From positions 62,001-126,000 of the forward strand of contig JARUPY010000569.1 of NCBI GenBank assembly GCA_029817715.1: a stretch of DNA of 64,000 nucleotides. The letters run 5' to 3'. The position numbers and the translations under genes were made by a program. The stretch is from Melastoma dodecandrum (Eukaryota > Streptophyta > Magnoliopsida > Myrtales > Melastomataceae). Below are positions 22,621 through 34,356 of this stretch, in pieces; position 1 is the stretch's first letter; every line of letters begins with the position of its first letter. Under the pieces are notes generated by a model. The model saw only the letters and a list, made by a program, of their open reading frames with translations, ran no database searches and had not been told where the DNA came from.

Positions 22621-24836
22621 GGTTTAACTCGTGGCAGCTCCACGCAAACACATAGCGAACCCTACGTAGGCAGACATCACCCCTTCTCCAAGCCCACATT
22701 AGGTACCACCCGATCTGTATAACACCAAAAGTGAGTATCTCATCGGTTCCTCCATACGCGGCCCTTCTCTTGCTCCCTGGCCTGACACATCTATACCCCG
22801 ACTTCTTTCTAAGCTAGATGCATGTCCACCTCGCTACGGTGTAGCCAATTCCCTCGCAACCTCACTCACGCCTAGTCACAGCTTATACCCTATACACTAG
22901 CTTTCTGAATACACAAGGAAATCAGTTACAAAGCCCACAGGCACTCCTCATGACTTTTCCACCAAGCCTGCAACAAGCCCGTCATGCCACAATGCGACCA
23001 AGTCCTTCGCAGCCTCAATCATGTCCAGCATAACTTGCACCCGTGATACCAACCTTCTACAACCGAATGCTTCACCTCGACGAAAACAAAAAAACTCACA
23101 AGTCTCGCTGTACCAGATCACCTGTCTCTCTCTCTCTATCATGCTCTTTCTAATTTACAAGAGAACCTCTATTATAGACTTACAAGAATTATGCATTGAA
23201 CGAAAATTGTTGATCAAAGGTTCTGCAAGATAAAGAAATAAATTTTCAGCGAACTATATCGTTTCCTATGTTCTGTATCAATTGTGGATCAATTGTGTTC
23301 ACGATCCCAAGGAGATGGTGCTTGTAGAAGGATTTGATAGTAATGCTTCGTTAGACTTTTGTACATAGAAATATTATTTCTCATAACTGTCCAACCTTAT
23401 GTATAGAGACACGTGGGGATGTGTCCATATTTAGATGGCTCGTCCTTTGCCATGAATCTGGACATGTTTGGATGCAAGAGAAAACTTTGATTGAACGTTG
23501 GATAATCCCAAGTCAATCTGCATAGTGATGCATATATTAGTTTCCATATTTGAAGTTATTTGTTACCTTAAAGAGAGTGTATCAACTCACATGAAAATAA
23601 ATCTTAATAAAATGATTTTAAACCATTTTATTTTAGGTAATATACCACATGAATATATTTGGTTAATTAGATGACTAATTAAATCATTCATCTTTGTTAA
23701 TTTGGTGAGAGAATTGGCATACAGACTATCCATATAGATTAATTTTCTGTAAAGAAGTAAAAGCTTACCTACTATTTAACTTTAGCTTATCTTTTATATG
23801 AAATCATGAAAGTCATACAAACATACGATCCTATAACAAACTAAGTTAAGACCTAGATAGAAATTTGACTAATAAATAGCATCAAAAATTGATAATTTGC
23901 CTAGTAAGAATTATTATTTTATATTGCATTAGGCCATGATATGAGGAATTTATCGCAATAGTACCACCATGGCCAAAATCTCCCACATTGGATAACTTAG
24001 AAAATTTATTAGTTAATAATGAAGTTTTATCGTAACAGTTGTCTAGTTTTTCCTTAAGAAAGAATGACGAGACATGTTTATGGCTGGCAATTTGAGATAT
24101 GGGCACATTAATTAGGACACGACAATACTCGGTTTAAAAGGGGTTCTGATTTACTTAAATGTGTCTTCACATAAACGGGTTGAGACACAACACGACACGA
24201 CAAAATATATATTCCGAAACAATATATGAACATGTTTAAAATTTGAAAATATATAAAAAGAATTTAGGATATATATATATTAGTTTCTTTTCTTTATGAT
24301 CTCTCTCATGTAAATTCTCTTATTCGTCGTCTTTCTTTTATTCTTTCTCGGAAGAATCGTCATCATTTCTCGCCAAGACTTCAAAGATATATTTAGTTGT
24401 AAGTAAGCTAATTTTATTTTATTTTTTTTCAAAATTTTGAAATCTCTTTTAATCGTGTGATTATTTTTTACATCTTATTTTCCTTGGTTTGTTTGAGAAC
24501 TTCACGGGAAAAAGATTTAATACATGTCGCATTTCAGGGTTAGTTTTTTGAGACTGTGATGAGATTAAAAAATTAGGGGATATGGATGATAATGTTGTGA
24601 TGGTAGTAAAGAAAAAATTGCAAGGCAAAATATATTTTTAAGTTAATTTTTTTATTATACAAACCATAGTGTGTTTTAATTGTATTTTTAGTCTGAAATA
24701 CTATACTTGTTGGATTTAGTTTATTGAATTTTGGAGCGCCACGTATTTGTGGATCACTTTTGATCGACTGGATTTTCAGAAAATCATGTATTCATTGAGT
24801 CCCTTAACAATTGTTTGCCAATTTTCAGTGAGGACT
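22621..24836. other. Intergenic, no gene seen
   Basis: Short ORFs only, with a TCTCTCTC run near 23130 and long AT-rich stretches. No protein or RNA similarity was recognised. Confidence 0.45.
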
Positions 24837-26051
24837 TGATAACTCTACGAAAGTAAAGTTATTAAGGCACTCTTGTGGGCATTAATGTGACTAGTTCGTT
24901 GAGTTTTGATTGTTTTAGTTGCTTTTGCATCTTTTTATCTTTAGTAGTTGAGTCTTTAGGTGTTTGAGTATTTTGGTTAGTTTATTAAGATTAAGTCTCT
25001 AATATGTGAGTGTTTGAACGAATGTTAAATGTGGAAAGGATGAGCCAAAGATGAGACCAAGAAGTTGGATATCATCGACTTTCAGGAAGATTAGAGAAGA
25101 ACACATCTGTCCTATAAAATTATTTTGTGTAAGGGTATTTTAGGTTATCTAGGGGAATATTTTATGAGGGAATCCTAGAATTTTTAGGGGGGTCTTTTGG
25201 TTTAGGAGGAAGACAATTTTAGGACATAAAGACGGCTGAAGAGTATTGGAGAACGAGATTAAGGTGACAACGCTCAGATCGGAAGATTGAGGGGTCCCTC
25301 TTTATTTTCGTTATCCTATTTTCGATGTCATCATCTGTGTTTCTTGCTTTGTCTTTGGATCTTGATTTCATTATTATGAACTAATTTCTCATTCTAGGAC
25401 TATGAAGAAACTTTGTATTCCTATAAAGCTAGTGGACTTTCTTTCTTAATGTGATTCGAATCGTTGTTAATTGTTTGTTCTTAATGCATGTTAATTGACT
25501 AGCCACTAATTGACATTGATCAGATAATCTAGGGAGACTTGGGAGGGTAGTCAAGGTTAGATTTCGACATGGATAGCCTAAAGCAGTCCATGTGTTGTAA
25601 AACATGACTAATTGTGTGAATGGAACACTTTAGGTAATCGATTAGGATTGCATCATAATGGGTCACCCCAAGTTTCTTGCCTAAGAATATAGTAAGGAAT
25701 TTGATAAATGATGATACGTTCTCGTATGTTCGGAAGAAATACGAGGAGATATTCAAATCCTAGATTATCAATTAAATGATTCGATAGCATTAGAAATGGG
25801 GAATCAAATGTATGGCATGTGGGGAAGTTAAATGTCCTGTATATTTCTTTTATTGAAATTTTACTTTTTTAGTTTGGTTTCATTTTTTTATTTGAAACCA
25901 CTCTTCTTTACTTTCTGCTTAACCTTGATTGATTTCTATGAACAATGTTACAATAATTTTTGTAAGTATAATTTTCCATAGGAACGACCCCTTGCTTGCC
26001 ATAACTATTTTAGTTAAGATTAAAATAGGATTTTATTTTGTTGCGTTGACA
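24837..26051 (+). mobile_element. Ty3/gypsy-like LTR remnant
   Basis: The segment starts TGATAACTCTACGAAAGTAA and runs through phrases typical of plant Tat/Athila-class LTRs. These include TGTGGGCATTAATGTGACTAG with TTTGATTGTTTTAGTTGCTT, and a TAAAGCTAGTGGACTTTC..TGATTCGAAT block near 25420. Near the end comes GGAACGACCCCTTGCTTGCC at 25981-26000. There is no coding capacity. The ends are estimates: no matching 5-bp flanks were found at the positions tested, so a truncated LTR is likely. The family attribution is by pattern memory. Confidence 0.45.
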
Positions 26052-27320
26052 ACGTGCAGAAGAGATAATCTGCTGGATCAAGAGTATTTGGTTCGACCGG
26101 AATCATCTGATAAGCTTTGGCCACGTTGACGAACTTGGACTATCTACTTTAAATCCATGGGTTCGAAATCCATTCAGGGGCCGTTGCGGCCTCATGGTGC
26201 AACGGAGAGCCATTCCTTAGATGTCTCCTTCTTGTTCTTACTTGGCTAGGGAATGCTTTTACCCCTAATTCTGTCGAACTTTTCTTCGTCCGTGAGCATG
26301 TAATAGCCTCAACTTTTGTAATTTTCCGAATGTAAAATATAAATGTTATGCATAATTGAGCATGTCATACAAATGAGCTTCAGCGTTGAAGAATATTAAG
26401 GAATCCGATGTTGTTGCGTCTTGGTTTAGCTGCGACCAAGTGGGATTTTTTCTTTGGTTGCCAAGCATCCTTGTGTGGAAGCCCAAGACACTCTCCAATA
26501 AAGTGCAAGTGCCTTGGATAAAATTCTACCGACTATTCTCCGCACGTAAAATCAACCACTAAATAGGATGTTAATGAGCCGAGTCGAGCTCGGCTCCGGT
26601 TAAAAAATATCAGGCTCTATTTAATTTAGCCCGGGCTTGACCCCCGCCCCTCACTGAGTCCGGCCAGATCCATAACCTCCCCTTCATCTTCATTACTTAA
26701 TTCCTTTTTTAAAATTTTTTACTTATTTAATTATGTTTTTATCGTAAAAAAATTATCAAGTCAGATGAAATGGCTCACTAAAACGGCCAAGTCCGGTTTT
26801 GAGGTAAAAGATTAAGGCCCAAATTTGTCAAAATTTTACTTTTGTCAAGCCCACAAACTCTGCGTTTGTGGATGGAATCCCCCGAGAAGAGTTAGAATGG
26901 GTTTGGGTCATCAAACGAGTGGGAACAGTTCCCGAGTTACACGGTCTCAATAACAACCCCCGGTGGTTGAAGAGTAATAGTGCAACATTTGAAAACAGCA
27001 AAAAGATGCGCACTGGACATAAGTTGAAGTCTCGATTATGTCACTGATTATGTCGGTTTAAGGATCATTAAATTAGTTCGATTAGCGTTAAGGTTCAATA
27101 TCAGCCTTAATCAAATGAATGCGACGAACCCTATTTATTATCAAAATCAGTCGATTGTGTTTATGGATCCCGAAAATTAATCAATTCCGCAGTTGTTTCG
27201 AAAAAAAGGAATCATCCACTATTTTATCCAGTAATTCATAATTCGGGGATTCACGGAAAAAAATACCCAAAATCCGAAAATGAGGAGAAATTCTGAGGTA
27301 CGAGTAACATCTGCCTAAGC
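26052..27320. other. Intergenic and 3' flank of the lectin receptor kinase
   Basis: No gene was recognised. A box-B-like GGGTTCGAAATCC at about 26159 has no convincing tRNA fold around it. The part near 27320 is the 3' flank of the minus-strand kinase gene. Confidence 0.45.
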
Positions 27321-29348
27321 CTAGCGTCCCTCAGTGATGATCGAAATGCTCGATGGCCTGCTGGAACAAACCAGTGGGGTCGGTGCATGATATACTGGAA
27401 CGGGCATCTGTTTCGGGAGGCTAGGAAGATTGGCCTCGAAATTAAGGACCTGGATCGCTTGTCTTATCGATGGCCTTAGGCTCCGATCTGGATGTGCGCA
27501 CCACAAGCCAACCAGCAGTAGACGCTTGACCTGTATCTTGTCAGAATCTGAGGTCATCTTCTCATCCGCTGCAGTCGGAATATTCCCACTTCCGTGGAGA
27601 CCCCATACCCATGAAACCAGACCAGGCATCATCGAAGATGTGCTCTTGATCGTCCTGTCCGTCGCTCTTCTCCCTGTTGCGATCTCCAGCACCACCACAC
27701 CAAAACCATATACGTCTGATTCTTTTGAAGCTTTCCCCATGGCCATGTACTCTGGCGCAAGGTACCCAAGTGTCCCAGCCAGTCCAGTCGTCAGTGGACC
27801 AAGCTCATGGTCCATCAACCGAGCCAATCCGAAATCCCCCAGTTTTACGTTGAAGTTCAAGTCTAGCATTACGTTGCTGCTCTTTATGTCGCGGTGTATG
27901 ACACATTGTTCCCACTCTTCGTGCAGATATAGCAATGCCGATAACAGCCCAAGAGAAATCTTGTACCTCGTCGGCCACGAAAGAGGGGCCCGTTTTCCAA
28001 AGAGATGAGTGTCGAGGCTGTCATTGGGCATGAACTCATAGACGAGCAGGAATTCGTTCCTGTCGTGACACCAACCAATGAGTTGCACCAAGTTCCTGTG
28101 CCTCAGGCTGCTGATCACCTTTACCTCGCTAAAGAATTCTCGGATGCCTTGTCTAGAGCCTCGTGAGAACTTCTTTACTGCGATCGGTATGTCCAAGTCC
28201 AACAGGTATCCCTTGTACACAGACCCGAATCCTCCCTCTCCGAGCTTCCGCTCGCTTGAGAAGTTATTTGTTGCCGAAGCAAGATCTTTATAGGCATATC
28301 TCCTTGGTCCTGCTTGTCGTTCAAGGTCTTCGTTGATGGACATTGAGTTAGCGGCCTCTGCAGCCTTCTCCTTCATTCTAGTTTTCCTTGTCCTGTTTCT
28401 CCTCAACTCAAATGCCGCGATGAGAACAAGGATCAAGAGTACGATCGAAGTGCTTACCCCAGTTGCAATCTTTGTCCTCTTTGATTGCTTACTGCCAGTA
28501 TTCGATTCGTGACTGCCAGTATTCGATTCATGACTGCTGGTATTCGATTTCTGACTACTAGTATCCTCTATGACCAACTTTGACGAGAAATCCCAAGAGT
28601 GGAGTGTGTGTCGCTCTATGTAAGAACCGGTAGCAGCTGAGAAGCCGATTTTGACCCACTCAGGAAGAACAGTCCTCAGGTCCACTGGGTACGAAAGGCT
28701 CGTGGTTTCATTCGGATTTGGCGTGGTCTTGAAGCTCCATGAAACTGTTAAATTCATGGTGGAGGCGTTATATGAGATGGTAACGTCGATTGTGTCTCCA
28801 CTGTGGTACTTTACATCCCACGGTACCATGATGCTTGAAGCGATCGAGTTCTGGTTGATTCCAACATGTTCGTATTGTGGATCCCATTTCAGACTAGGAT
28901 AGGTATCGAACTCGACGTGGATGATCTGCTTCCTTGAGGTGTTGCTGAAAGTCGTGTTGTAAAGGCCACGGAGCCCGCCGGTGGAATTCAACGGGATCTG
29001 GAAGCCCTCGGGAGCCATGAAGAAGGCAAAACCGGACCCATAATTTACAATGCCCCTTACATCGATTGTGAAGGCAAAGTGGGTGGTGAAATCATAGAGC
29101 CCCCTGGAGCTCGAGTCCCACAACCGGACCCTCTCGTTGAAGGTGACATGCCCGACGCGCCAACTTTGGTTCTGGCCGGTCATGTCCACGGCCCCAACGT
29201 TCGGATGAGCATCGTCTCCGTACAGCACCGAGGTTGATGCCGGGTCGAATCTAGATATGTTGAACAGCAATGGGTTACCCAGGTGAGCTAGGAAGACTAC
29301 GACCAAAGGAACAAAGACAGTTCTCAACATACTTTTCTTGAGAACCAT
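27321..29348 (-). CDS. L-type lectin-domain receptor kinase (LecRK, class IX-like), intact
   Basis: A plasma-membrane receptor kinase of 675 aa in one uninterrupted exon, the usual structure for this family. It has a signal peptide (about 1-22, hydrophobic VFVPLVVVFLAH). A legume-lectin domain (about 26-258) includes FDPASTSVLYGDD, HVEFDTYPS, HVGINQNSI and VKIGFSAATGSY. A Ser/Asn-rich stalk contains three or four 7-aa repeats (SHESNTG). The transmembrane helix is at about 297-313 (STSIVLLILVLIAAF). The kinase has a glycine loop GEGGFGSVYKG (370-380), the ATP-binding Lys in IAVKK (392), HRDIKSSNVML (485-495) and DFG (505-507), then APEY. It is an RD kinase with all catalytic residues. The family acts in immunity and wall-membrane sensing; the ligand is unknown. 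The start is the first Met, followed by the signal peptide. The subclass is inferred from overall wording. Confidence 0.93.
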   Translation of the reverse strand: MVLKKSMLRTVFVPLVVVFLAHLGNPLLFNISRFDPASTSVLYGDDAHPNVGAVDMTGQNQSWRVGHVTFNERVRLWDSSSRGLYDFTTHFAFTIDVRGIVNYGSGFAFFMAPEGFQIPLNSTGGLRGLYNTTFSNTSRKQIIHVEFDTYPSLKWDPQYEHVGINQNSIASSIMVPWDVKYHSGDTIDVTISYNASTMNLTVSWSFKTTPNPNETTSLSYPVDLRTVLPEWVKIGFSAATGSYIERHTLHSWDFSSKLVIEDTSSQKSNTSSHESNTGSHESNTGSKQSKRTKIATGVSTSIVLLILVLIAAFELRRNRTRKTRMKEKAAEAANSMSINEDLERQAGPRRYAYKDLASATNNFSSERKLGEGGFGSVYKGYLLDLDIPIAVKKFSRGSRQGIREFFSEVKVISSLRHRNLVQLIGWCHDRNEFLLVYEFMPNDSLDTHLFGKRAPLSWPTRYKISLGLLSALLYLHEEWEQCVIHRDIKSSNVMLDLNFNVKLGDFGLARLMDHELGPLTTGLAGTLGYLAPEYMAMGKASKESDVYGFGVVVLEIATGRRATDRTIKSTSSMMPGLVSWVWGLHGSGNIPTAADEKMTSDSDKIQVKRLLLVGLWCAHPDRSLRPSIRQAIQVLNFEANLPSLPKQMPVPVYHAPTPLVCSSRPSSISIITEGR
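28497..28572 (-). repeat. 21-bp tandem repeat coding for the LecRK stalk
   Basis: On the plus strand the unit GACTGCCAGTATTCGATTCG(T/A) is repeated about 3.5 times with drift. In the protein this gives SHESNTG-type heptads just outside the membrane helix. Confidence 0.75.
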
Positions 29349-32300
29349 AATTGGTTTTTTTTTTATCTGAGTAATCTTTTGCGAATGTTGCTAGCAATCA
29401 CGTGTCTCTTGGGATGTATAAATAATCAAAGGTAAGGAAAAAGCAACAAACGAAAGTGAAATTCGTGGAAATGGGGCATCATGCGATGTTTTCTCGAAAA
29501 AAGCAGATTGAACCAACACCCTTGGGCTGACTCCAAGTCAATTCTTTTACTCGGGGAACGCACCAGGAAATGTCGGCAAAGATTATTACCAAACAAAAGT
29601 GAGTTAACCCAAGTGGTAAAAAATTTAGATTAATTTAAGAAGATTTTGAGTTCCAAACCTATCGTATTTAATCACCTCTCACTCGCTATAATTAATTATT
29701 ATACTCAAATCAGTGCGAATTAATTGGAACAAAGCCAGATATACAGAAAAAAAAAGATTATCATCACTTTTTTTTTCCAAAGTCGATTTTCCCTTTTTGA
29801 AGGCAGTGCCCACCATTTCCCGCGTTGTACGTTTCCCATTTGCGATGAGAATTCAATCAGGAAAAAGCATAAACACCGCGTAAACTTAAGTCAAGAACTT
29901 GGCCCAGTTTGGGGAGGAAATCATGTGAAGTCCATTTGTTAGATATTGATGTATTGTACTAAAAAAAGTTGAAGGATATTCATAATCTTCTATTATTGTC
30001 CCGAATTTATCCTCTCGGTGGAGAGAATCACCGAGAGGTGCGAGAAAGAGCTGTACATGGTTATGTCATATGATGGACGAGGAGAAAGTAGAAGCGGCCG
30101 TGGCGGAAATCGGCCTATTTTCGGAGGCGAGATCAGTTTTTTGTGGGCCGGTTAGGCGAAACATGATGGAGGAAGTGACACAAATTACAGATCATGTAAT
30201 ATTTAACGCACAACAAGACGGTCCGCGTTGAACTATTACTGATTGGATCACAAGCTTCTCCTTTCAATGGGGTTGCCCTTCTTGAAGCAGCTTCGAGGTT
30301 ACCAGCGTCTGAACTTGTGCGAGTGAAAATTAGGCTTTATATTCAGAATATGTGGGGCGATTCATATACAGTATCTCTTTCTTTTATCAAAGGTTCTACC
30401 AATTGATATGTTGATGCAAATAATTGAAATTTAGTTTCTTGATTGGCATCTTGAATTTCTGGAATGTTCTACCATGATCAACGAATTTACAAAACCCTTC
30501 AAATTGTATCTGATTAAACCTAGACATCCCCTCAATTTCATCCACTAGTATTTTGAATTTTGTTTCCCATTTATCTTATATATCAAACTCCATTCATTTG
30601 ATTATGGTCTGGATCCCATTCTACGTCCAATCATATGGATTCAACAGTGGGAATATAAAGAATGGCCGCTGTCAAAAGTCAAGACGACATGTAAAAAGAA
30701 ATGAATGTAATATTTTATTAGATTATATCAAACAAATATTGAATTCAAAATTATATCCATAATAAGGCCCTAAGACTTTTCACTCCGGATCAATTTTTTC
30801 TCTATTTTATAAGGCTAATATTACGTGCTTACATATGCATCGATCCCATGTCTTTTTGCGCTACATGGGAAAATACGGTTTGCACGATGAAAATACGAAC
30901 ATGAATAACAATGTTTTTTATTAGCACGTAGCTTGAATATTCTGAAGGGTCATGCGAATCATGCTGACGGTGTCATGAGACAAAATTGTTAAATATTTAT
31001 TAAGGGGGAGGAAATTTCTGGGGATAAGAAAGAATTTAAGGACAACTGTGCTGAAATATATTTTATGATATACAGACGTGACAATTAGAGGCACTCAAAT
31101 TAAATACTTTTACCCAATTGGAGTGGAAACTTTTATAACATTAATTTATAGTTATATTCCCCTCATTTAGAGCGGCCCTTTTCCTCCGCAAATGCCTCGT
31201 CATTACTTAGGGCAACCATTTTTGACACGACTCGTAATTTTCGTGTATTTAACCAATTTGTATTCTTATGGTGTCAAATCTTTATACATGATTTGATAAC
31301 CATTTGGTTTTGAATCGTATTAATCTTATGCGTTAAGACATATTTTAATAAAAAAATACTAATTGTTCCCAAAGTTTTCACATGTTTATATCGATTTCTC
31401 TTCACTTTGTGCTCATGACCCATTTTTATCGATTTTGTAACATTTATATGAGCACAAATATTCTTACAGGAAATGAAAAGTCGTCTACAAGTACGCGACC
31501 ATGATATACATACAGAGTTGTTATGAACACGAAACTATTTATTTACCATAATTTTACCTTGGAGTGGTTATGAATTTATTGTGTTTTTTGCTTGTTGAAT
31601 TATGATGTAGTTCGGAACTTAGGTTATTTTATATTGAATTTTTTTATGTCTAACGGGTCGTTTCATATCTACCTACTATAAACTGTTCCAGTTTGGATTG
31701 ATGACACGAAAGCCTTAACAACGTGTTCTGGTCGACGTATCTCGTATCGTGTCTTATCATGTATGAAAACGAAACTGATTCATTTACCTAAATAACGAGC
31801 GCACGTAACATCTCTCCATTCCATGCCATGATAAAGTTCTAATTTGGAAATTATGATTTAGTTTCAAGGTAAATGGTATATACTGAATTAGATACCTGAT
31901 TAGCAAGGTCATATCTTGTGTAGAGATTCGGATAATCGCTGGTACATTCATCGACCACAACTTCTGCAATGTGTTGCATGCCTGTGAAAGAAACCGTCAT
32001 TAATCATAGAAGTTATGCGTACATTAAAACTTATACAATCATCCCAGATCCTGCTAGAAATTTTTGATGAAATTACGATAAATTTTTCAAGAGCTTTACT
32101 CCGACTAATCCTCACTCGACTCGGGTAGTCGTTGGTTCGGGGCTTCCCCTAAAGTAATTTAATTGAATTCTTTGAGAAATCTCCCCGAATCAACTTTGCT
32201 CAATTACTTCTAGTCTTGGGTCTTCAAGGTTAGTCAATGGACCAATTTCGAAAAAGGTTCGCGAATTGGTCCACGTACCTTAGGTGCGGAGTTAGATTCA

Positions 32301-32905
32301 GTCCGTGTACCATACGTTTTCGTATAGTATAGAACCATTTCATACTTTTTTAAGAAATAATTTTGTTATGAGCCAACCGGCTTCGTAAAAAGCCGTTATA
32401 TTTTTACAAAGTCCATTGACACTATTTCATAAAAAAAGAAATATCGTCAGTATTTCGTACCTCAATAAAAACTTTTATCGGGTAGGCCCGTATATTTTTA
32501 CTAAGTCTTTGGACATTGTTTTGTAAAAGAATGTACATTTTCGTTAACCCATTACAAAACTCGTCGGATATTTACGAAAAGGTTTCGTACACCATAATTA
32601 TTTCATACTTCATGAAACTTTTATCGTGTATGACCGTACATTTTTTACAATTTCCATTAACACTATTTCGTAAAGTCTATATATTTTATGTATAGATAAT
32701 AAATTCCTAGTGCAACGACTTTCTGGAAAAAGGTTTCCTACTTTATGAAACAACCGAGTGCACCGTCCACTTGAGCCTTCTCCCACACCACCCTGACAAA
32801 CAAACATACACTCTTTGTTTAACAACAGAAATTTTGGGTAACAGATCTCGATCTTATCTGTAGATTAATGGTCCAGAATACAGGCCCGATGATAGGAATT
32901 CAGTA
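29349..32905. other. LecRK upstream region and long intergenic stretch
   Basis: The first few hundred bases are the 5' flank of the LecRK gene. Around 29586-29700 a degraded SINE-like phrase (ACCCAAGTGGTAAA with GAGTTCCAAACCT) occurs. A strong hairpin is listed separately at 30011. The rest is AT-rich with only short ORFs. Near 32330-32700, variants of TTTCGTA/ACAAAGTCCATTGACACTAT recur, suggesting old repeat DNA. Confidence 0.45.
30011..30038. other. Perfect 10-bp inverted repeat (hairpin)
   Basis: CCTCTCGGTG and CACCGAGAGG are exact reverse complements separated by 8 bases (GAGAGAAT). No ORF or gene adjoins it. It could be a transcript stem-loop or the end of a lost transposon. Confidence 0.6.
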
Positions 32906-33400
32906 AGGAGGTGGCAACGAATATACACAAGGCGAAGGCTTGCTGGGCGAAACAGCCATCTAGCTACAGGATACTAGGCGACAGGCATCAAGGAGCGGCG
33001 CAAGCGACAAGAGACAGTTGGCTGAGCGAGCGAGGAAACTCTACGGTGAAGACCAATGAGTGACATGATCGATCAACTTAGCTGTTAAGCAGACTCCAGA
33101 AGATCTCAAGATTCGGAGGGAGATTTGTTGTCAAGATGACTCATATAGCAAGGAAATATTCCATGGAGGACGACAACAAAGAAAGCGTAATGTATGTGTA
33201 ATATTTCTTTACCGTATATATATAGGTCTACCTTATTATAAATACTTGTTCTTAGGCATTGTATATAACACCTATCTACGGACGGACATATTGTCAATTT
33301 ATCTTTTCTAGCATTCCAGCGTTCAAGCTCTCTTTATGCTCCTGTGTTTTTGCTTACTTTCAAAGGCATCGCTGATGGCATCCGTAGGTGCTTTCCCTTA
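32906..33400 (+). repeat. LTR-like dispersed repeat, copy A
   Basis: From AGGAGGTGGCAACG onward this copy aligns by eye with 41081-41560 in the same orientation. Shared words include GGCTGAGCGAGCGA, AGAAGATCTCAAGATTCGGA, AAATATTCCATGGAGG and TATAAATA.TTGTTCTTAGGC. A purine-rich AAGGAGG followed by TGG and an internal TATA box suggest an LTR preceded by a polypurine tract. No retroviral coding sequence of the same family lies nearby. Confidence 0.65.
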
Positions 33401-33416
33401 TTAGCATTGGTCAACC

Positions 33417-33510
33417 TCAGCACTAAAGATAAGCACACAACTCATGAAACGTTACTATTGTTTCACCAGTAACTTATTGCTTAAGTTCATCATCAAAACC
33501 AAGGTTAACG
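33417..33510 (-). repeat. Sirevirus LTR end fragment
   Basis: This segment matches 18165-18271, the terminal part of the solo LTR. Shared words are GAAACGTTACT/GAAACATTATT, CACCAGTAAC and TTAAGTTCATCATCAAAACC. It stops abruptly on both sides, so only about 95 bp of the LTR remain. Confidence 0.65.
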
Positions 33511-34356
33511 CTTCTGATTTCCTCAAGCACGGAAGGAAGGGAGAACTCAATGGAGTCCGGTGACCGAGTTCGTCAATGACGACTCTTCAACTGCAGGCTT
33601 TCCTTCCTCAGGTCTGTAAGATCATGGCGAGCGAGGGCGATGCCATCCCCTATTTTAAAATTTTTATTTTAGGAAAGGAAAATTAAGGTTTCGAAAAAAT
33701 AGTGTTAATTTTTTTTTGCAAAGAATTTGTGTGAGCGTTATTATCTAGGTGGTTTTCCGAGATTATGTCGTTTTTATTATTAATATTTAATTATATTGAT
33801 TATTAATTTATTTGGTTTTTATGCTTGTTGTCTACTCGTTATCATCACTTTTAGAAGTATATCGTATTAATGCCCGCAGTTTTGGTTTATTTCTTTAAGT
33901 GGAATTTGTAATATGAATAATAATAAAAAAAAAAGTAATTTTTATTATTTGAGAATTCTTTCTCACAAGTTTTTTATATAAAAAAGATTTCTTTTTTTTA
34001 TTATTATTTTTATACAATGTCTCAGGAATCGGAAACTTCAATCCACCCAAACTCTAAATAAATACCAAACAAGAGTTGTGTAGAAAAACTCTTGAGACGA
34101 ATAGACGAAACTGAAATTATCGAAATTGAAATGTACAAACGAAATTGACTTTAATATTGCCATAAGGGAAGTGAAATTTGGAAGAGATGTTGTCTCCGGG
34201 TCCCTAAAATAAGAGATTGTATAAATAAATATCTTTCTTATTAAGACAAAAGAAATTCCAACATTTCTTCATTCAGCTCTTCATGTTCGGAAGACGAAGA
34301 AGAAGTGGTCGACATTGAAATAAATAAAACAACAACAGAAGAATTATCTTCTATTT
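33511..34356. other. Intergenic / 3' flank of TNL-2
   Basis: AT-rich sequence with T and A runs (33700-34010) and no gene recognised. The part next to 34356 follows the TNL-2 stop codon. Confidence 0.45.

Noticed and set aside
26100..26210. Possible tRNA gene around GGGTTCGAAATCC
   Set aside because: Only a box-B-like word is present. No box A at proper distance and no acceptor or anticodon stem could be drawn.
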